Below are positions 1-7,652 of a stretch of 37,338 nucleotides of DNA, piece by piece; position 1 is the stretch's first letter, and each line of letters starts with the position of its first letter. The position numbers were made by a program, and so were the translations under genes. Under the pieces are notes generated by a model. That model worked only from the letters and a program-made list of their open reading frames with translations. It did not search any database and was not told the origin of the DNA. Origin of the DNA: Chloroflexota bacterium (GTDB lineage Bacteria > Chloroflexota > UBA6077 > FW602-bin22 > CADDYW01); the NCBI GenBank assembly GCA_902810745.1, contig CADDYW010000038.1:1-37338 (forward strand). The letters are read 5' to 3'.

Positions 1-38
1 CACCATCCCTCCCCCAGGCGCCTTCGTCGGCCCAGCCG

Positions 39-788
39 GTGACCCTAGCCACGTGGGAGGTGGAGGACATCGCGTGCTTTCTCTCGACCGTCCCAATTTT
101 CCAGCCACTCCATCCCCCGACTCTCCTGCAGCTGGCCGAGATTGCGTCGGCCAGGCGGTACCGGCGTGGCCAGTTCATTCATCTGGAAGGAGAGCCAGGT
201 CGGTCGGTGTATATCCTGACCGAAGGTCACGTCAAGATCGTCCGAGACACCGAGGATGGACGCGAGGTAATCCTAAGGCTGCTGGGGCCCGGCGACGTGT
301 TCGGCTTCGTGAGTATCCGCGCCGGAGGCGTGAACTGGTTTTCGGCTCAGGCGTGCGACAAGGCGGCCGCGCTGGAGCTTCCAGCACAGGAGTTCGTCCG
401 TCTCCTGAGCGGTTCGACAGTCAGTATCCAGATCCTCGCGGAGATGCTGGGAGCCCTGCTGCGCGATGCGGAGCTGCGTATCTGTGACCTGCAGACGCGG
501 GACGCGCACACCCGCCTTGCCAACACGCTGATCCACCTCGCGACGAGATCAGGCAGTCGGCAGGGTGGGCAATTCCAGGTCAGCCTGGCACTGACCCGTC
601 AGGAGCTCGCGGATCTCGCGGGCACCAACGTCAGCACCGTGAGCCGGGCGGTCAGCGCCTGGATCAAGGCGGGTATCATCGCCGCTGGAAGGGAGTGGAT
701 TGCTATCCTGGACTACCCAGCCCTGCGCAGAATCGCGAAGGGCACCGGGCACTCCGGGGCGGCATCGTATCGGCGACGTGCCTCCTGA
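39..788 (+). CDS. Crp/Fnr family transcriptional regulator
   Basis: The 249-residue protein has the two-domain Crp/Fnr layout. An N-terminal cyclic-nucleotide-binding-like beta barrel covers about residues 15-130, with the turn PGDVFGF at 84-90. A C-terminal winged helix-turn-helix covers about 155-235, with the recognition segment TRQELADLAGTNVSTVSRAV at 186-205. The phosphate-binding cassette lacks the Arg-Ser/Thr pair of true cAMP receptors. There is no N-terminal cysteine cluster of the FNR type, only isolated C13, C106 and C149, so the ligand is unknown. The start used is GTG 39. No in-frame stop lies between it and the window edge, so the true start could be further upstream. It stands alone on the plus strand, and a palindrome shared with the nuoI upstream region lies 182 bp after its stop. 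Family assignment is firm; target and signal are not known. Confidence 0.88.
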   Translation: MTLATWEVEDIACFLSTVPIFQPLHPPTLLQLAEIASARRYRRGQFIHLEGEPGRSVYILTEGHVKIVRDTEDGREVILRLLGPGDVFGFVSIRAGGVNWFSAQACDKAAALELPAQEFVRLLSGSTVSIQILAEMLGALLRDAELRICDLQTRDAHTRLANTLIHLATRSGSRQGGQFQVSLALTRQELADLAGTNVSTVSRAVSAWIKAGIIAAGREWIAILDYPALRRIAKGTGHSGAASYRRRAS

Positions 789-1384
789 CGCGTGCTTGGC
801 GTCCGCGTCGATTACGCCAGAACCGGCTTCAGGTCAGACAGGCCCGGTTCGCGTGTAGCGGTCGTATGCCAATCGCGTCCCAACCTGCTGATGCCCGTGT
901 CGTCGGCTCTCCTGGTCATCCTTTCCTGCTTATGCCTCATGAGCCGCGTCGGCACTGCCCGCGAGCGCGTCCGTGCGCTAGCGCATAGATGGGCAGCCAG
1001 GGCCGACCTACCATGAAGGTGGGTGATCGTGGCCTGCCACGCACGTACCGCACCGATTGCTCTCAGCGCATCGACGCGCGGTCAGGCGTCGAAATGATCA
1101 AGCATACCTGCAGCTGTCTGGTCGGTGGTCGTAGCGCTTTCTCTCTCTGCGGCACCCCGCCCGTTCGTTGGACACGTGTCTACCTGACCGACGAGCCTCG
1201 GTACATCCCCGGAGGGGGCACGGCACGCTGTCGAGCTACCAAGGTGTCGAGGTCAAGCTCCGCACCCCTGCGAGGCTGCCTACCGCGGTGCCACGGTACG
1301 CCACGATGGCAGCTCAGCCTCGGCTGCGTGCGCAGACCAGCGATCGGCTGTGTGCGGTAGGCGAGCGATTGCCCGGGAGGAGTC
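789..1384. other. Gene-free gap between regulator and folE
   Basis: About 600 bases carry only short, arginine- or cysteine-rich reading frames without recognisable domains. The one clear signal is the palindrome at 970-989. A good ribosome-binding site for folE lies at the right end (GGGAGG at about 1376-1381). I see no RNA gene or terminator. Confidence 0.5.
970..989. promoter_or_regulatory. Imperfect 20-bp palindrome, copy 1 (candidate operator)
   Basis: TCCGTGCGCTAGCGCATAGA contains a perfect 12-bp palindrome core TGCGCTAGCGCA at 974-985. Over 20 bp it is 18/20 identical to the perfect palindrome at 5770-5789 upstream of nuoI. It lies in non-coding DNA, 182 bp after the Crp/Fnr-type gene and about 395 bp before folE. 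A protein-binding site is the simplest reading; a dispersed extragenic repeat is the alternative. Confidence 0.45.
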
Positions 1385-2035
1385 ATGTATCGCGACCATA
1401 ACCGCGACGATGAGGATCTCGCGGAAACGCTCCAGATCAATCACCGTCGGATCCCCGAGGAGACCCGGCGGAAGCTCGAGGGGTACGTCGCCGAGATCTT
1501 CACCACGCTCGGGCTAGATCTCCACACGCCTGCGACCAGGGACACGCCGGCGCGCTTCCTGCAGGCCATGCTGGATGCGACGGCCGGCTACGAGGGCGAT
1601 CCCAAGCTGCTCAAGGTGTTCGAAAAGGAGTGTCACGGCGGGCCAGATTGCCGGCTGAGCCAGATCATCGAGGGGCCGATTCACTTCTTCGCGCTCTGCG
1701 AGCACCACGCGCTGCCGTTCCACGGCCACGCCTACGTCGGGTACATCGCCCACGAGCACATCATCGGTATCTCCAAGCTCACTCGACTCGTCCGTCTATT
1801 CGCCAATCGGTTCACCGTCCAGGAGCGGATTGGCCAGCAGATTGCCGACGCGCTGGAGGTGATGCTCGAGCCACACGGCGTCGCGGTGTATCTGGAGGCG
1901 CACCACCTGTGCACGCAGATGCGCGGCGTTCGCGAGCTCTCGCCGCAGACGCGCACGACCTTCTGGCGCGGTGCCTACGATGACAACCCCGCGCTCCGCG
2001 CCGAGTTCTTCACCGCCTGCGGCCTGCCGCGATGA
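1385..2035 (+). CDS. folE: GTP cyclohydrolase I
   Basis: This enzyme converts GTP to 7,8-dihydroneopterin triphosphate, the first step of tetrahydrofolate synthesis and of other pterins. The 216-residue length matches the family. The zinc/active-site motif CEHHALPF lies at 105-112 (C105 and H108 as zinc ligands, H107 as the neighbouring catalytic His), and the third ligand is C176 in HHLCTQMRGVRE. The segment IGISKLTRLVRLFANRFTVQ (128-147) is the conserved pterin/GTP-site helix region. Start ATG 1385 follows GGGAGGAGT at good spacing. No other folate gene is adjacent. The stop codon overlaps a potential ATG (ATGA at 2032), but the following frame looks non-coding. Confidence 0.96.
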   Translation: MYRDHNRDDEDLAETLQINHRRIPEETRRKLEGYVAEIFTTLGLDLHTPATRDTPARFLQAMLDATAGYEGDPKLLKVFEKECHGGPDCRLSQIIEGPIHFFALCEHHALPFHGHAYVGYIAHEHIIGISKLTRLVRLFANRFTVQERIGQQIADALEVMLEPHGVAVYLEAHHLCTQMRGVRELSPQTRTTFWRGAYDDNPALRAEFFTACGLPR

Positions 2036-2660
2036 GAGTGCCCGAACCGTTCGCCACCCGGGTCGATGCGACCGAGGGCGAGATCATTCCCCTTCGAACG
2101 CAGCGACCGCTCGGCATGGTCCGTGGTACCTGCCCGCCCGCTCGGGTCGCGTGTCGACGCTGGAGAGCTTCATCTCTCCCTCGGATGAGGTCGCATCCCT
2201 GGGAGTTTCCGGACCCGTGGGGGACCGATCAGCGGCAAGAAGCCGCGCGACCGTGCCGATCGCTACCACGTCGCGGAGGGCCGAATATCTCCGCCGAAAC
2301 ACGTTGCGATCGACCGCGCACGTGGCCGACCTGTCGTACACGGGAACGATCGGCGCGGAGGCGATCCGAGAGTCCGTGGGCCGGCAATGTCCGGGTTGGA
2401 CGGTGAGGCGCGAAGGGGCGTGAGTTGCTCGACAGCTCCCCGGCCGCGGAACACGCCGAGGACCTGTTCCTGCCGCCTGTCCCCGCCTGACGATCGGTGA
2501 CCCGTCGCTCCGCCTGGTCGCGGGTCGGGGCTTTGGCCCAGACCGGCCCTGGGGAGCAGACTCGTCACGGCGAAGCGCGTGGATAGCCATCTGTCGCCGC
2601 GGTATTCCTCGGTGTCGAGCGAGACACCCTGACGCGTGGTACGCGCGCTGCCTCGCGGAG
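2036..2660. other. Gene-free gap between folE and the DNA glycosylase gene
   Basis: About 625 bases contain several open frames on both strands, all dominated by Arg, Pro, Ser and Ala with no recognisable domain. A plus-strand frame starting at 2032 overlaps the folE stop as ATGA, which normally signals translational coupling. Its sequence becomes arginine-rich and low in hydrophobic residues after about 40 codons. A small inverted repeat, GGTGTC(6 nt)GACACC, lies at 2611-2628, about 30 bp before the next gene. Confidence 0.45.
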
Positions 2661-3647
2661 ATGATGACCGTGCGTTCAATCGGCTTTGATCTGAAACCGG
2701 TTGCCCCGTTCCGGTTGGATCTGACTGTCTGGGCCCTTCGGCGTCGCCCGGACAACGCGATCGATCGCTGGGACGGGACTACCTACGGGCGCGTGCTGGT
2801 GGTGGGCAGGGCGCCGCTCCAGATGACGGTCACCCAGGCAGCACCCGCCGAATCGCCTCTCCTGAATATCCACATCTGCGGCTCGACCGCTACACCAGGG
2901 ACGATACCGTCCGTGACGACGGCGATCGAGCGTCTCCTCGGTCTGGACATTGATCTCGCGCCGTTCTATCGCCTGGCGGTCGATGACCCACACCTCGGCA
3001 GCCTTGCTGCGCGGTTTCGCGGCCTGAAGCCGCCCCGCTTCCCGACCGTGTTCGAGGCGCTAGTCAATGCGATTGCCTGCCAGCAGATCACCCTCACCCA
3101 GGGCATCCGGCTGCTCAATCGTCTCGCCGACGTCTGCGGGCCGGCCATTCCAGAGACCGACCCGACGTTCCACGCGCTGCCCGGTCCGGCCGATCTGGCG
3201 CGCGTCGATCTGGAGACGCTCCGTGATCTTGGCTTCAGTCAGCAGAAGGCACGGGCGCTCGTCGAGGCGGGGCGCGCGGTCCTCGCGGGGACGCTGGACC
3301 TCGACGCCCTGGCGCACCTCGACGACGCGGCGGCGGTAGCGCGCTTGCAGGAGCTCCGCGGCGTCGGTCGCTGGACGGCCGAGTACGTCCTCTTGCGCGG
3401 CCTGGGACGCCTGGAGATCTTCCCCGGCGACGACGTCGGCGCGCGGAGGAACCTCCAGCGCTGGCTAGGTCTGGCATCTCCGCTCGATTACGAGGGTGTC
3501 CGCCGAGCCGTCGCGGCTTGGTATCCCTACGCTGGGCTCGTGTACTTCCATCTGCTGCTGGACCGTCTGGCCGCCCTGGGTTATCTGTCCCCGTCGGGAA
3601 TACCAGACCATCGCCTGGCAGGGAGGAGTAACGAGGAGGCGCGATGA
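2661..3647 (+). CDS. AlkA-like DNA-3-methyladenine glycosylase (HhH-GPD superfamily)
   Basis: This base-excision repair enzyme removes alkylated purines. The 328-residue protein has an AlkA-type N-terminal beta domain (about 1-100), then the helical HhH-GPD domain (about 125-310). The helix-hairpin-helix is LQELRGVGRWTAEYVLLRGL at 229-248. The catalytic Asp is in FPGDDVGAR (D258 by comparison with Asp238 of E. coli AlkA). There is no C-terminal four-cysteine Fe-S loop, which argues against the EndoIII/MutY branch. Start ATG 2661 directly follows CGCGGAG; ATG 2664 is equally possible. E. coli AlkA has 282 residues, so this version has a longer N-terminus and tail. It is not adjacent to an ada gene; the Ada-like methyltransferase is 22 kb away. 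Confidence 0.9.
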   Translation: MMTVRSIGFDLKPVAPFRLDLTVWALRRRPDNAIDRWDGTTYGRVLVVGRAPLQMTVTQAAPAESPLLNIHICGSTATPGTIPSVTTAIERLLGLDIDLAPFYRLAVDDPHLGSLAARFRGLKPPRFPTVFEALVNAIACQQITLTQGIRLLNRLADVCGPAIPETDPTFHALPGPADLARVDLETLRDLGFSQQKARALVEAGRAVLAGTLDLDALAHLDDAAAVARLQELRGVGRWTAEYVLLRGLGRLEIFPGDDVGARRNLQRWLGLASPLDYEGVRRAVAAWYPYAGLVYFHLLLDRLAALGYLSPSGIPDHRLAGRSNEEAR

Positions 3648-3821
3648 AGGGACCCGGGTGAAATGGGCGCAGGAGGCCCGGGAGATCGGCGAGGGCAAGC
3701 ATCTGCTGACGATGACGTCGCTCGCGTCCACCCACGTCTTCACGCTGAAAAGGGCCCTTGCACTCGGGGTGTGCCAGGTGCGCTTTTCGGCCGCCTCGTT
3801 CCGGGTCACCACTCTCGGCGG

Positions 3822-4101
3822 GTCGAAGTCTCATCCTACCTCTGGCCAGACAGGAAGCTTCCGAATTCGCCGAGCTCCCGCACCTCCCGGCAGGCGGCTT
3901 CCGCGACTACCGGCTGGAGGTGGATGGAGAGGTTGAACATCCGGTAGGGCTGTCGCTGGCGGAGCTTCAGAGCATGTCCAGACGGCAGCAGATCACGTTA
4001 CGTAACTGCAGCCGGGGATGATCAGGATCGCTGCACGCGGCGCGGTTCAACTGTCGACCCTCGCGCAGCTGATGCGTCCGCATTCTCGCGCCCTGCGCCA
4101 T
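3822..4101 (+). pseudogene. Remnant of a sulfite-oxidase-like molybdopterin-dependent oxidoreductase
   Basis: Three consecutive segments in three different frames line up with one stretch of the oxidoreductase molybdopterin-binding domain. Frame one, from 3822, reads SSYLWPDRKLPNS. Frame two (3863-4021) reads GGFRDYRLEVDGEVEHPVGL, then SLAELQSMSRRQQITLRNC and a stop; this resembles the family's pattern of an EHP strand, a SL..L helix and the conserved cysteine that binds molybdenum. Frame three, from 4018, continues with IAARGAVQLSTLAQLMRPHS, where intact members have a G(I/V)A.WGGVPL..L...V.P stretch. At least two frameshifts are therefore needed. No further part of the domain is seen before the convergent transaldolase gene, so the gene is also truncated. 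The family match is from memory of the pattern, not a search. Confidence 0.65.
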
Positions 4102-4149
4102 CCTCTATCCCTTGGCAAGGGTGGCGACGGTGGTGCTCGCTTCCCTCGA

Positions 4150-5235
4150 TCAATGCGTGTGCGCCAGTGCCTCGCTGCGCTCGGCGATGCAGCGCAGCAG
4201 GTCGCTCCAGGATGCGTCGAATGCCAAGGTGCCCTCGCGCAGCAACTGCTCGGCGAGCGCCGACACGTCAACCCCGGCATCGGCGAAGCGGGCCAGGACG
4301 GCGTCGCAGTCGCCACCGTCGGCGGGCAGCGGGCCCGCGACCGTCCCGTGCTCGGCGAAGGCGTGCAGCGTCGCCTCGGGGATCGTGCTGATGGTGTCCG
4401 GCGCGGCGAGCGCGCTGACGTACAGCACGTCCGAAGCGAGCGGATCCTTCGTCCCGGTGCTTGCCCAGAGCAGACGCTGCACCAGCGCCCCGGCGCCGGC
4501 CAGCTTCTGCCAGCGCGCCGACGTGAGCAGGCCGCGATACGCCCGGTAGCACTGCTGGGCGATGGCGATTCCTAACCGGTCACGTAGTGTCTCGGGGACC
4601 CGGTCCAGCACCGCCTTATCCCAGCGGCTGATGAACACAGAGGCAACCGAGGGCACGGCCGGGTCGAGGCCCGCAGCGAGCCGCCGCTCGATCCCCCGGA
4701 AGTAGGCACCGGCAGCCGCGACGTACTGCTCGGGCGAGAAGAGGAGGGTGACGTTGATGGGCACGCCCGCGTAGATCGACTCCTCGATCGCGGCAAGGCC
4801 CTCGATGGTGCCTGGTATCTTGATGAAGAGGTTGGGCCGGGCCGCACGGAGGCGCAGTCGTCTGGCTTCCGCGACCGTGCCGGCCGCATCGTGGGCCAGG
4901 AGTGGTGACACCTCCAGCGAGACCCAGCCGTCGATGCCGCCGGTTGCCTCGTAGATCGGCCGGAAGAGGTCGGCTGCCTCGATCAGGTCCTCCAGCGCAA
5001 GCTCGAAGAATAGCTGCTCGCCGGTATAGCCTTCGCGCGCCTTTCGCCGGATCGACCTGTCGTAAGCGGTGGTCGACGTGATCGCGTGGTTGAAGATCGT
5101 CGGGTTGGAGGTAAGCCCGGTCACCGCGAACTCGTCGCGATAGCGGCGAAGCATCCCGCTTGTTAAAAGGTCACGCGTGATGTTGTCGAGCCAGATGCTC
5201 TGGCCCATCGCGCGGAGCTGCTCGATCCCGTTCAT
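4150..5235 (-). CDS. tal: Transaldolase
   Basis: Transaldolase moves a dihydroxyacetone unit between sugar phosphates (sedoheptulose 7-phosphate and glyceraldehyde 3-phosphate to erythrose 4-phosphate and fructose 6-phosphate) in the non-oxidative pentose phosphate pathway. The 361-residue barrel protein carries SIWLDNITRDLL at 13-24, the family signature TGLTSNPTIFNHAI at 39-52, and the Schiff-base lysine K139 in NLFIKIPGT. Length fits the longer bacterial type (about 360-375 residues). The start at 5235 is preferred because AAGGAGA lies just upstream on the minus strand; the open frame continues 12 codons further but without such a site. It is the only intact gene between two pseudogenes and has no pentose-phosphate neighbours. 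Confidence 0.95.
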   Translation of the reverse strand: MNGIEQLRAMGQSIWLDNITRDLLTSGMLRRYRDEFAVTGLTSNPTIFNHAITSTTAYDRSIRRKAREGYTGEQLFFELALEDLIEAADLFRPIYEATGGIDGWVSLEVSPLLAHDAAGTVAEARRLRLRAARPNLFIKIPGTIEGLAAIEESIYAGVPINVTLLFSPEQYVAAAGAYFRGIERRLAAGLDPAVPSVASVFISRWDKAVLDRVPETLRDRLGIAIAQQCYRAYRGLLTSARWQKLAGAGALVQRLLWASTGTKDPLASDVLYVSALAAPDTISTIPEATLHAFAEHGTVAGPLPADGGDCDAVLARFADAGVDVSALAEQLLREGTLAFDASWSDLLRCIAERSEALAHTH

Positions 5236-5389
5236 CGTATCTCTCCTTGAAATGTCCCGCCCGGCCCTCACGCGCGACGCACCGCTTTTTTGGTTGCATC
5301 CCGCTGCTCTGCGGAGCCGCAGTCTCTCGCGGCGCGAGGATCGCTCTGGCGGGTCAGACCGACGGATTCATCCCGCCGGGGCCGGCACC

Positions 5390-5722
5390 GCCCCACGGTC
5401 GGACGGGACCGGCAGACCGCAGTGGTGGAGCACCTTCAGAGCCACGCTTCCGAGTAGCGGTTGAGGCAGGCGGACTCCCAGATTCGAAGGTGCGGTCCAT
5501 GCTAGTCCTGGCTGTCTGCAGCCGCTGGACCGGTAGTGAGCTGTCCCGATACACCACGACCGAGTGGCTCCCATCCTGCGGACGCGTGCCGCCATCGACC
5601 GCGACGACCGGAGCCGGGGGGACGGTGGCGCCACTCGCGCGGGCGCGCACCTGGACGTGAGGCCTGGACGCGTCGGCCAGCTTCGAGCCGTCGAGGCCAG
5701 CGAGCAACCACCTGTTTGGCAC
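5390..5722 (-). pseudogene. Remnant of a universal stress protein (UspA fold)
   Basis: On the minus strand, the frame from 5722 reads LAGLDGSKLADASRPHVQVR followed by ARASGATV. This matches the usual UspA-family N-terminus (VPLDGSxLAExALPxAxxLAxxxGAxV). About 200 bases later, in another frame (about 5394-5460), LLGSVALKVLHHCGLPV matches the C-terminal ATP-binding signature (G-SVA-xxVL-H---PV). The stretch between is not recognisable and the two ends are out of frame, so the gene is broken. It lies just upstream of the transaldolase gene on the same strand, and the remnant is short for the usual 140-150 residues. Confidence 0.6.
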
Positions 5723-5769
5723 TGCTTACTGACACCCAGGAACCTCATAATCGGCCAGGAGTCGTGCTG

Positions 5770-5789
5770 TCCATGCGCTAGCGCATGGA
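5770..5789. promoter_or_regulatory. Perfect 20-bp palindrome upstream of nuoI, copy 2 (candidate operator)
   Basis: TCCATGCGCTAGCGCATGGA is a perfect inverted repeat of two 10-bp arms with no spacer. It lies 157 bp before the nuoI start, in DNA without a coding gene. The related copy at 970-989 matches in 18 of 20 positions and shares the 12-bp core. There is no T-tract, so it is not an intrinsic terminator. It is a plausible binding site for a dimeric regulator of the complex I operon. Confidence 0.5.
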
Positions 5790-5946
5790 ACGGCTCGCTT
5801 TTCGCCCGCATACTGAGCGCCGTGGATGGGAGACTGGACAAGGGTTCTGGCTGCCTGGCCGTTCATCGACATCGGTCGATCGGACGATCCTCACCGCGCC
5901 TGATGGTTGGCGACCGGGCCTGGTACCTGAAGGAATACGTTTCGCG

Positions 5947-6462
5947 ATGATCAGCATCCTTCGGAGTATCTGGATCGCGTTCACGCACACGTTTCGGAAG
6001 CGCGAGACTGTCCTCTATCCCGAGCAGAAAGCCTACATCCCGCCACGCTGGCGGGGACGGATCATCCTCTCGCGCGACCCGGACCACGGCGAGCGCTGCG
6101 TCGCGTGCTACCTTTGTGCGGCTGTCTGCCCGGTCTCCTGTATCGCACTCCAGGCAGCCGAGGATGAAACCGGGCGGCGTTACCCGTCATTCTTCCGGAT
6201 CAACTTTTCGCGTTGTATCTTTTGCGGGTTTTGCGAGGATGCCTGCCCTACCTACGCGATCCAGCTCACGCCTGACTTCGAGATGGGGGAGTACGACCGT
6301 CAGAATCTCGTCTATGAGAAGGAGGATCTGCTGATCGACGGCCCGGGCAAGTATCCAGGCTACAACTACTACCGTGTCGCGGGTTTGGCGATCGGCGGCA
6401 AAGGAAAGGGCGAGGCCGAAAACGAAGATCCACCGATCAATCTCCGGTCCCTGCTGCCGTGA
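5947..6462 (+). CDS. nuoI: NADH-quinone oxidoreductase subunit I
   Basis: This peripheral-arm subunit carries clusters N6a and N6b and passes electrons towards NuoB. The 171-residue ferredoxin-like protein has two [4Fe-4S] motifs: C51-x2-C54-x2-C57-x3-C61P and C90-x2-C93-x2-C96-x3-C100P. The C-terminal part has the conserved [14 protein letters not shown] stretch. The open frame runs upstream to 5785, but ATG 5947 is preferred: it matches the family's N-terminus (about 170-180 residues) and has AAGGA about a dozen bases upstream. It is the first gene of the permuted complex I operon, and a 160-bp gap separates it from nuoJ. Confidence 0.95.
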   Translation: MISILRSIWIAFTHTFRKRETVLYPEQKAYIPPRWRGRIILSRDPDHGERCVACYLCAAVCPVSCIALQAAEDETGRRYPSFFRINFSRCIFCGFCEDACPTYAIQLTPDFEMGEYDRQNLVYEKEDLLIDGPGKYPGYNYYRVAGLAIGGKGKGEAENEDPPINLRSLLP

Positions 6463-6622
6463 TGACGCCTGACGAGCCCTGGTGGGTGCCTCGGCGGCTG
6501 CGAGACAGGAGATCGCGGAATGACTCGTCCGCGAGCGGCCAGGTGGTTCCGTTTTTCCGGAGGTACGGGCGATTCCATCTCAGACCCGGTCACACTCTCG
6601 CTTGCCGGGTGAAGGCTACGGG

Positions 6623-7252
6623 ATGAATGGTGCGTTTTACGTCTGTTCGGTGGTGGCGATCCTGTCGACGGCTGCCGTCATCACCGGTCGGAATGCTGTT
6701 CACGCGCTCCTCTACCTGATCGTCTCGCTCTTCGCGGTGGCCCTGATTTTCGTGACACTGGGCGCTCCATTTGTCGCGGCGCTCGAGATCATCGTCTACG
6801 CGGGCGCGATCATGGTGCTCTTTGTGTTTGTCGTCATCCTGCTCAACGTCACGCCGGAAGCGCTCCGGCGCGAGCAGGAGTGGCTCGCACCGTCCGCGTG
6901 GATCGGCCCGTCCATCCTTACCGCCGCGCTTCTCATCGCCCTCGTCGCGATCCTTTTTGGACATGGCACGGCGCTGGGCAGCAAGCCGGTTGGCCCATCG
7001 ATCGTCGGGGCCGCGCTTTACAGCGTCTACACAATCGGCGTCGAGCTGGCCTCGATGCTTCTCCTGGCCGGGCTGGTCGGGGCGTACCACCTTGGTCACC
7101 GAGCGGCGGACGTGGAGGAGAAGCTGGATTCTGGCTCGACCGTGCAGGATGCCCGAGAAAGAGTGCTCAGTGCCGACGAACCGCCGCTGGGCCAGCTGCC
7201 ATCGGTCGGCGGGGAGGCTGTATCTCGAGTAGCTCAGAGCGGCAGGCGATGA
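6623..7252 (+). CDS. nuoJ: NADH-quinone oxidoreductase subunit J
   Basis: This membrane-arm subunit sits next to the quinone site, where a pi-bulge helix is part of the coupling path. The 209-residue protein has about five transmembrane segments: near residues 3-20, 27-47, 55-75, 92-112 and 140-162. The conserved segment EIIVYAGAIMVLFVFVVILL occurs in the third. The C-terminal 45 residues are hydrophilic. Start ATG 6623 (GGGATGAATGG) follows GAAGG; an upstream TTG at 6602 in the same frame is less likely. A 160-bp gap precedes it and an 88-bp gap separates it from nuoK. Confidence 0.93.
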   Translation: MNGAFYVCSVVAILSTAAVITGRNAVHALLYLIVSLFAVALIFVTLGAPFVAALEIIVYAGAIMVLFVFVVILLNVTPEALRREQEWLAPSAWIGPSILTAALLIALVAILFGHGTALGSKPVGPSIVGAALYSVYTIGVELASMLLLAGLVGAYHLGHRAADVEEKLDSGSTVQDARERVLSADEPPLGQLPSVGGEAVSRVAQSGRR

Positions 7253-7340
7253 CTGACAGCATCTGGACGACCCGCGCGATGCACCGCTTGAGCAGCGGCA
7301 TCCCTGGAATTGCGCAAGGTGCTCCGGAGGAACGATCGAG

Positions 7341-7649
7341 ATGACGACGGTATCGATGGAAACAGGCCTGCTCGTCGCCGCGGTGCTCTTTCTGCTGGGC
7401 TTCCTCGGGGTTATGGTCCGGCGTGATGTCCTGTTCATGCTCATGTCGATCGAAGTGATGCTCAACGCGGCCGGACTGGCCTTCGTCGTCGCTGGGGCGC
7501 GGTGGTCTCAGCCGGATGGACAGGTGATGTTCCTCTTCATTCTGGCCACGGCGGCCGCGGAAGCATCGGTCGGGCTCGCGCTCCTGATTCAATTCTCTCG
7601 ACGGTTCAAAACGCTGGACGTGGACGCCGCGAGCAAGCTGCGAGGGTAA
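7341..7649 (+). CDS. nuoK: NADH-quinone oxidoreductase subunit K
   Basis: This small antiporter-like (MnhC-related) membrane subunit takes part in proton translocation. The 102-residue protein has three transmembrane helices. The two essential buried glutamates are visible as E38 in [11 protein letters not shown] and E74 in [12 protein letters not shown], matching Glu36 and Glu72 of E. coli. Length is typical (about 100). Start ATG 7341 has GGAGGAA about eight bases upstream. nuoL starts 3 bp after its stop, so translation is probably coupled. Confidence 0.96.
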   Translation: MTTVSMETGLLVAAVLFLLGFLGVMVRRDVLFMLMSIEVMLNAAGLAFVVAGARWSQPDGQVMFLFILATAAAEASVGLALLIQFSRRFKTLDVDAASKLRG

Positions 7650-7652
7650 GCC

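Noticed and set aside
39..788. FNR-type oxygen sensor
   Set aside because: The cysteine cluster needed for an Fe-S sensor is absent, so only the general Crp/Fnr family is assigned.
2032..2406. Frame starting as ATGA on the folE stop codon
   Set aside because: The coupling-like start is attractive, but the product turns Arg-, Pro- and Ser-rich with no hydrophobic core, and adjacent frames look equally (un)likely.
2084..2755. Minus-strand 223-residue Arg-rich frame opposite the folE-glycosylase gap
   Set aside because: Composition is that of a GC-rich shadow frame, and it overlaps the start of the clear glycosylase gene.
6509..6530. TCGCGG...CCGCGA hairpin in the nuoI-nuoJ gap as a terminator or attenuator
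   Set aside because: The stem is only 6 bp and the nearest T-run is over 20 bases away; the operon clearly continues.
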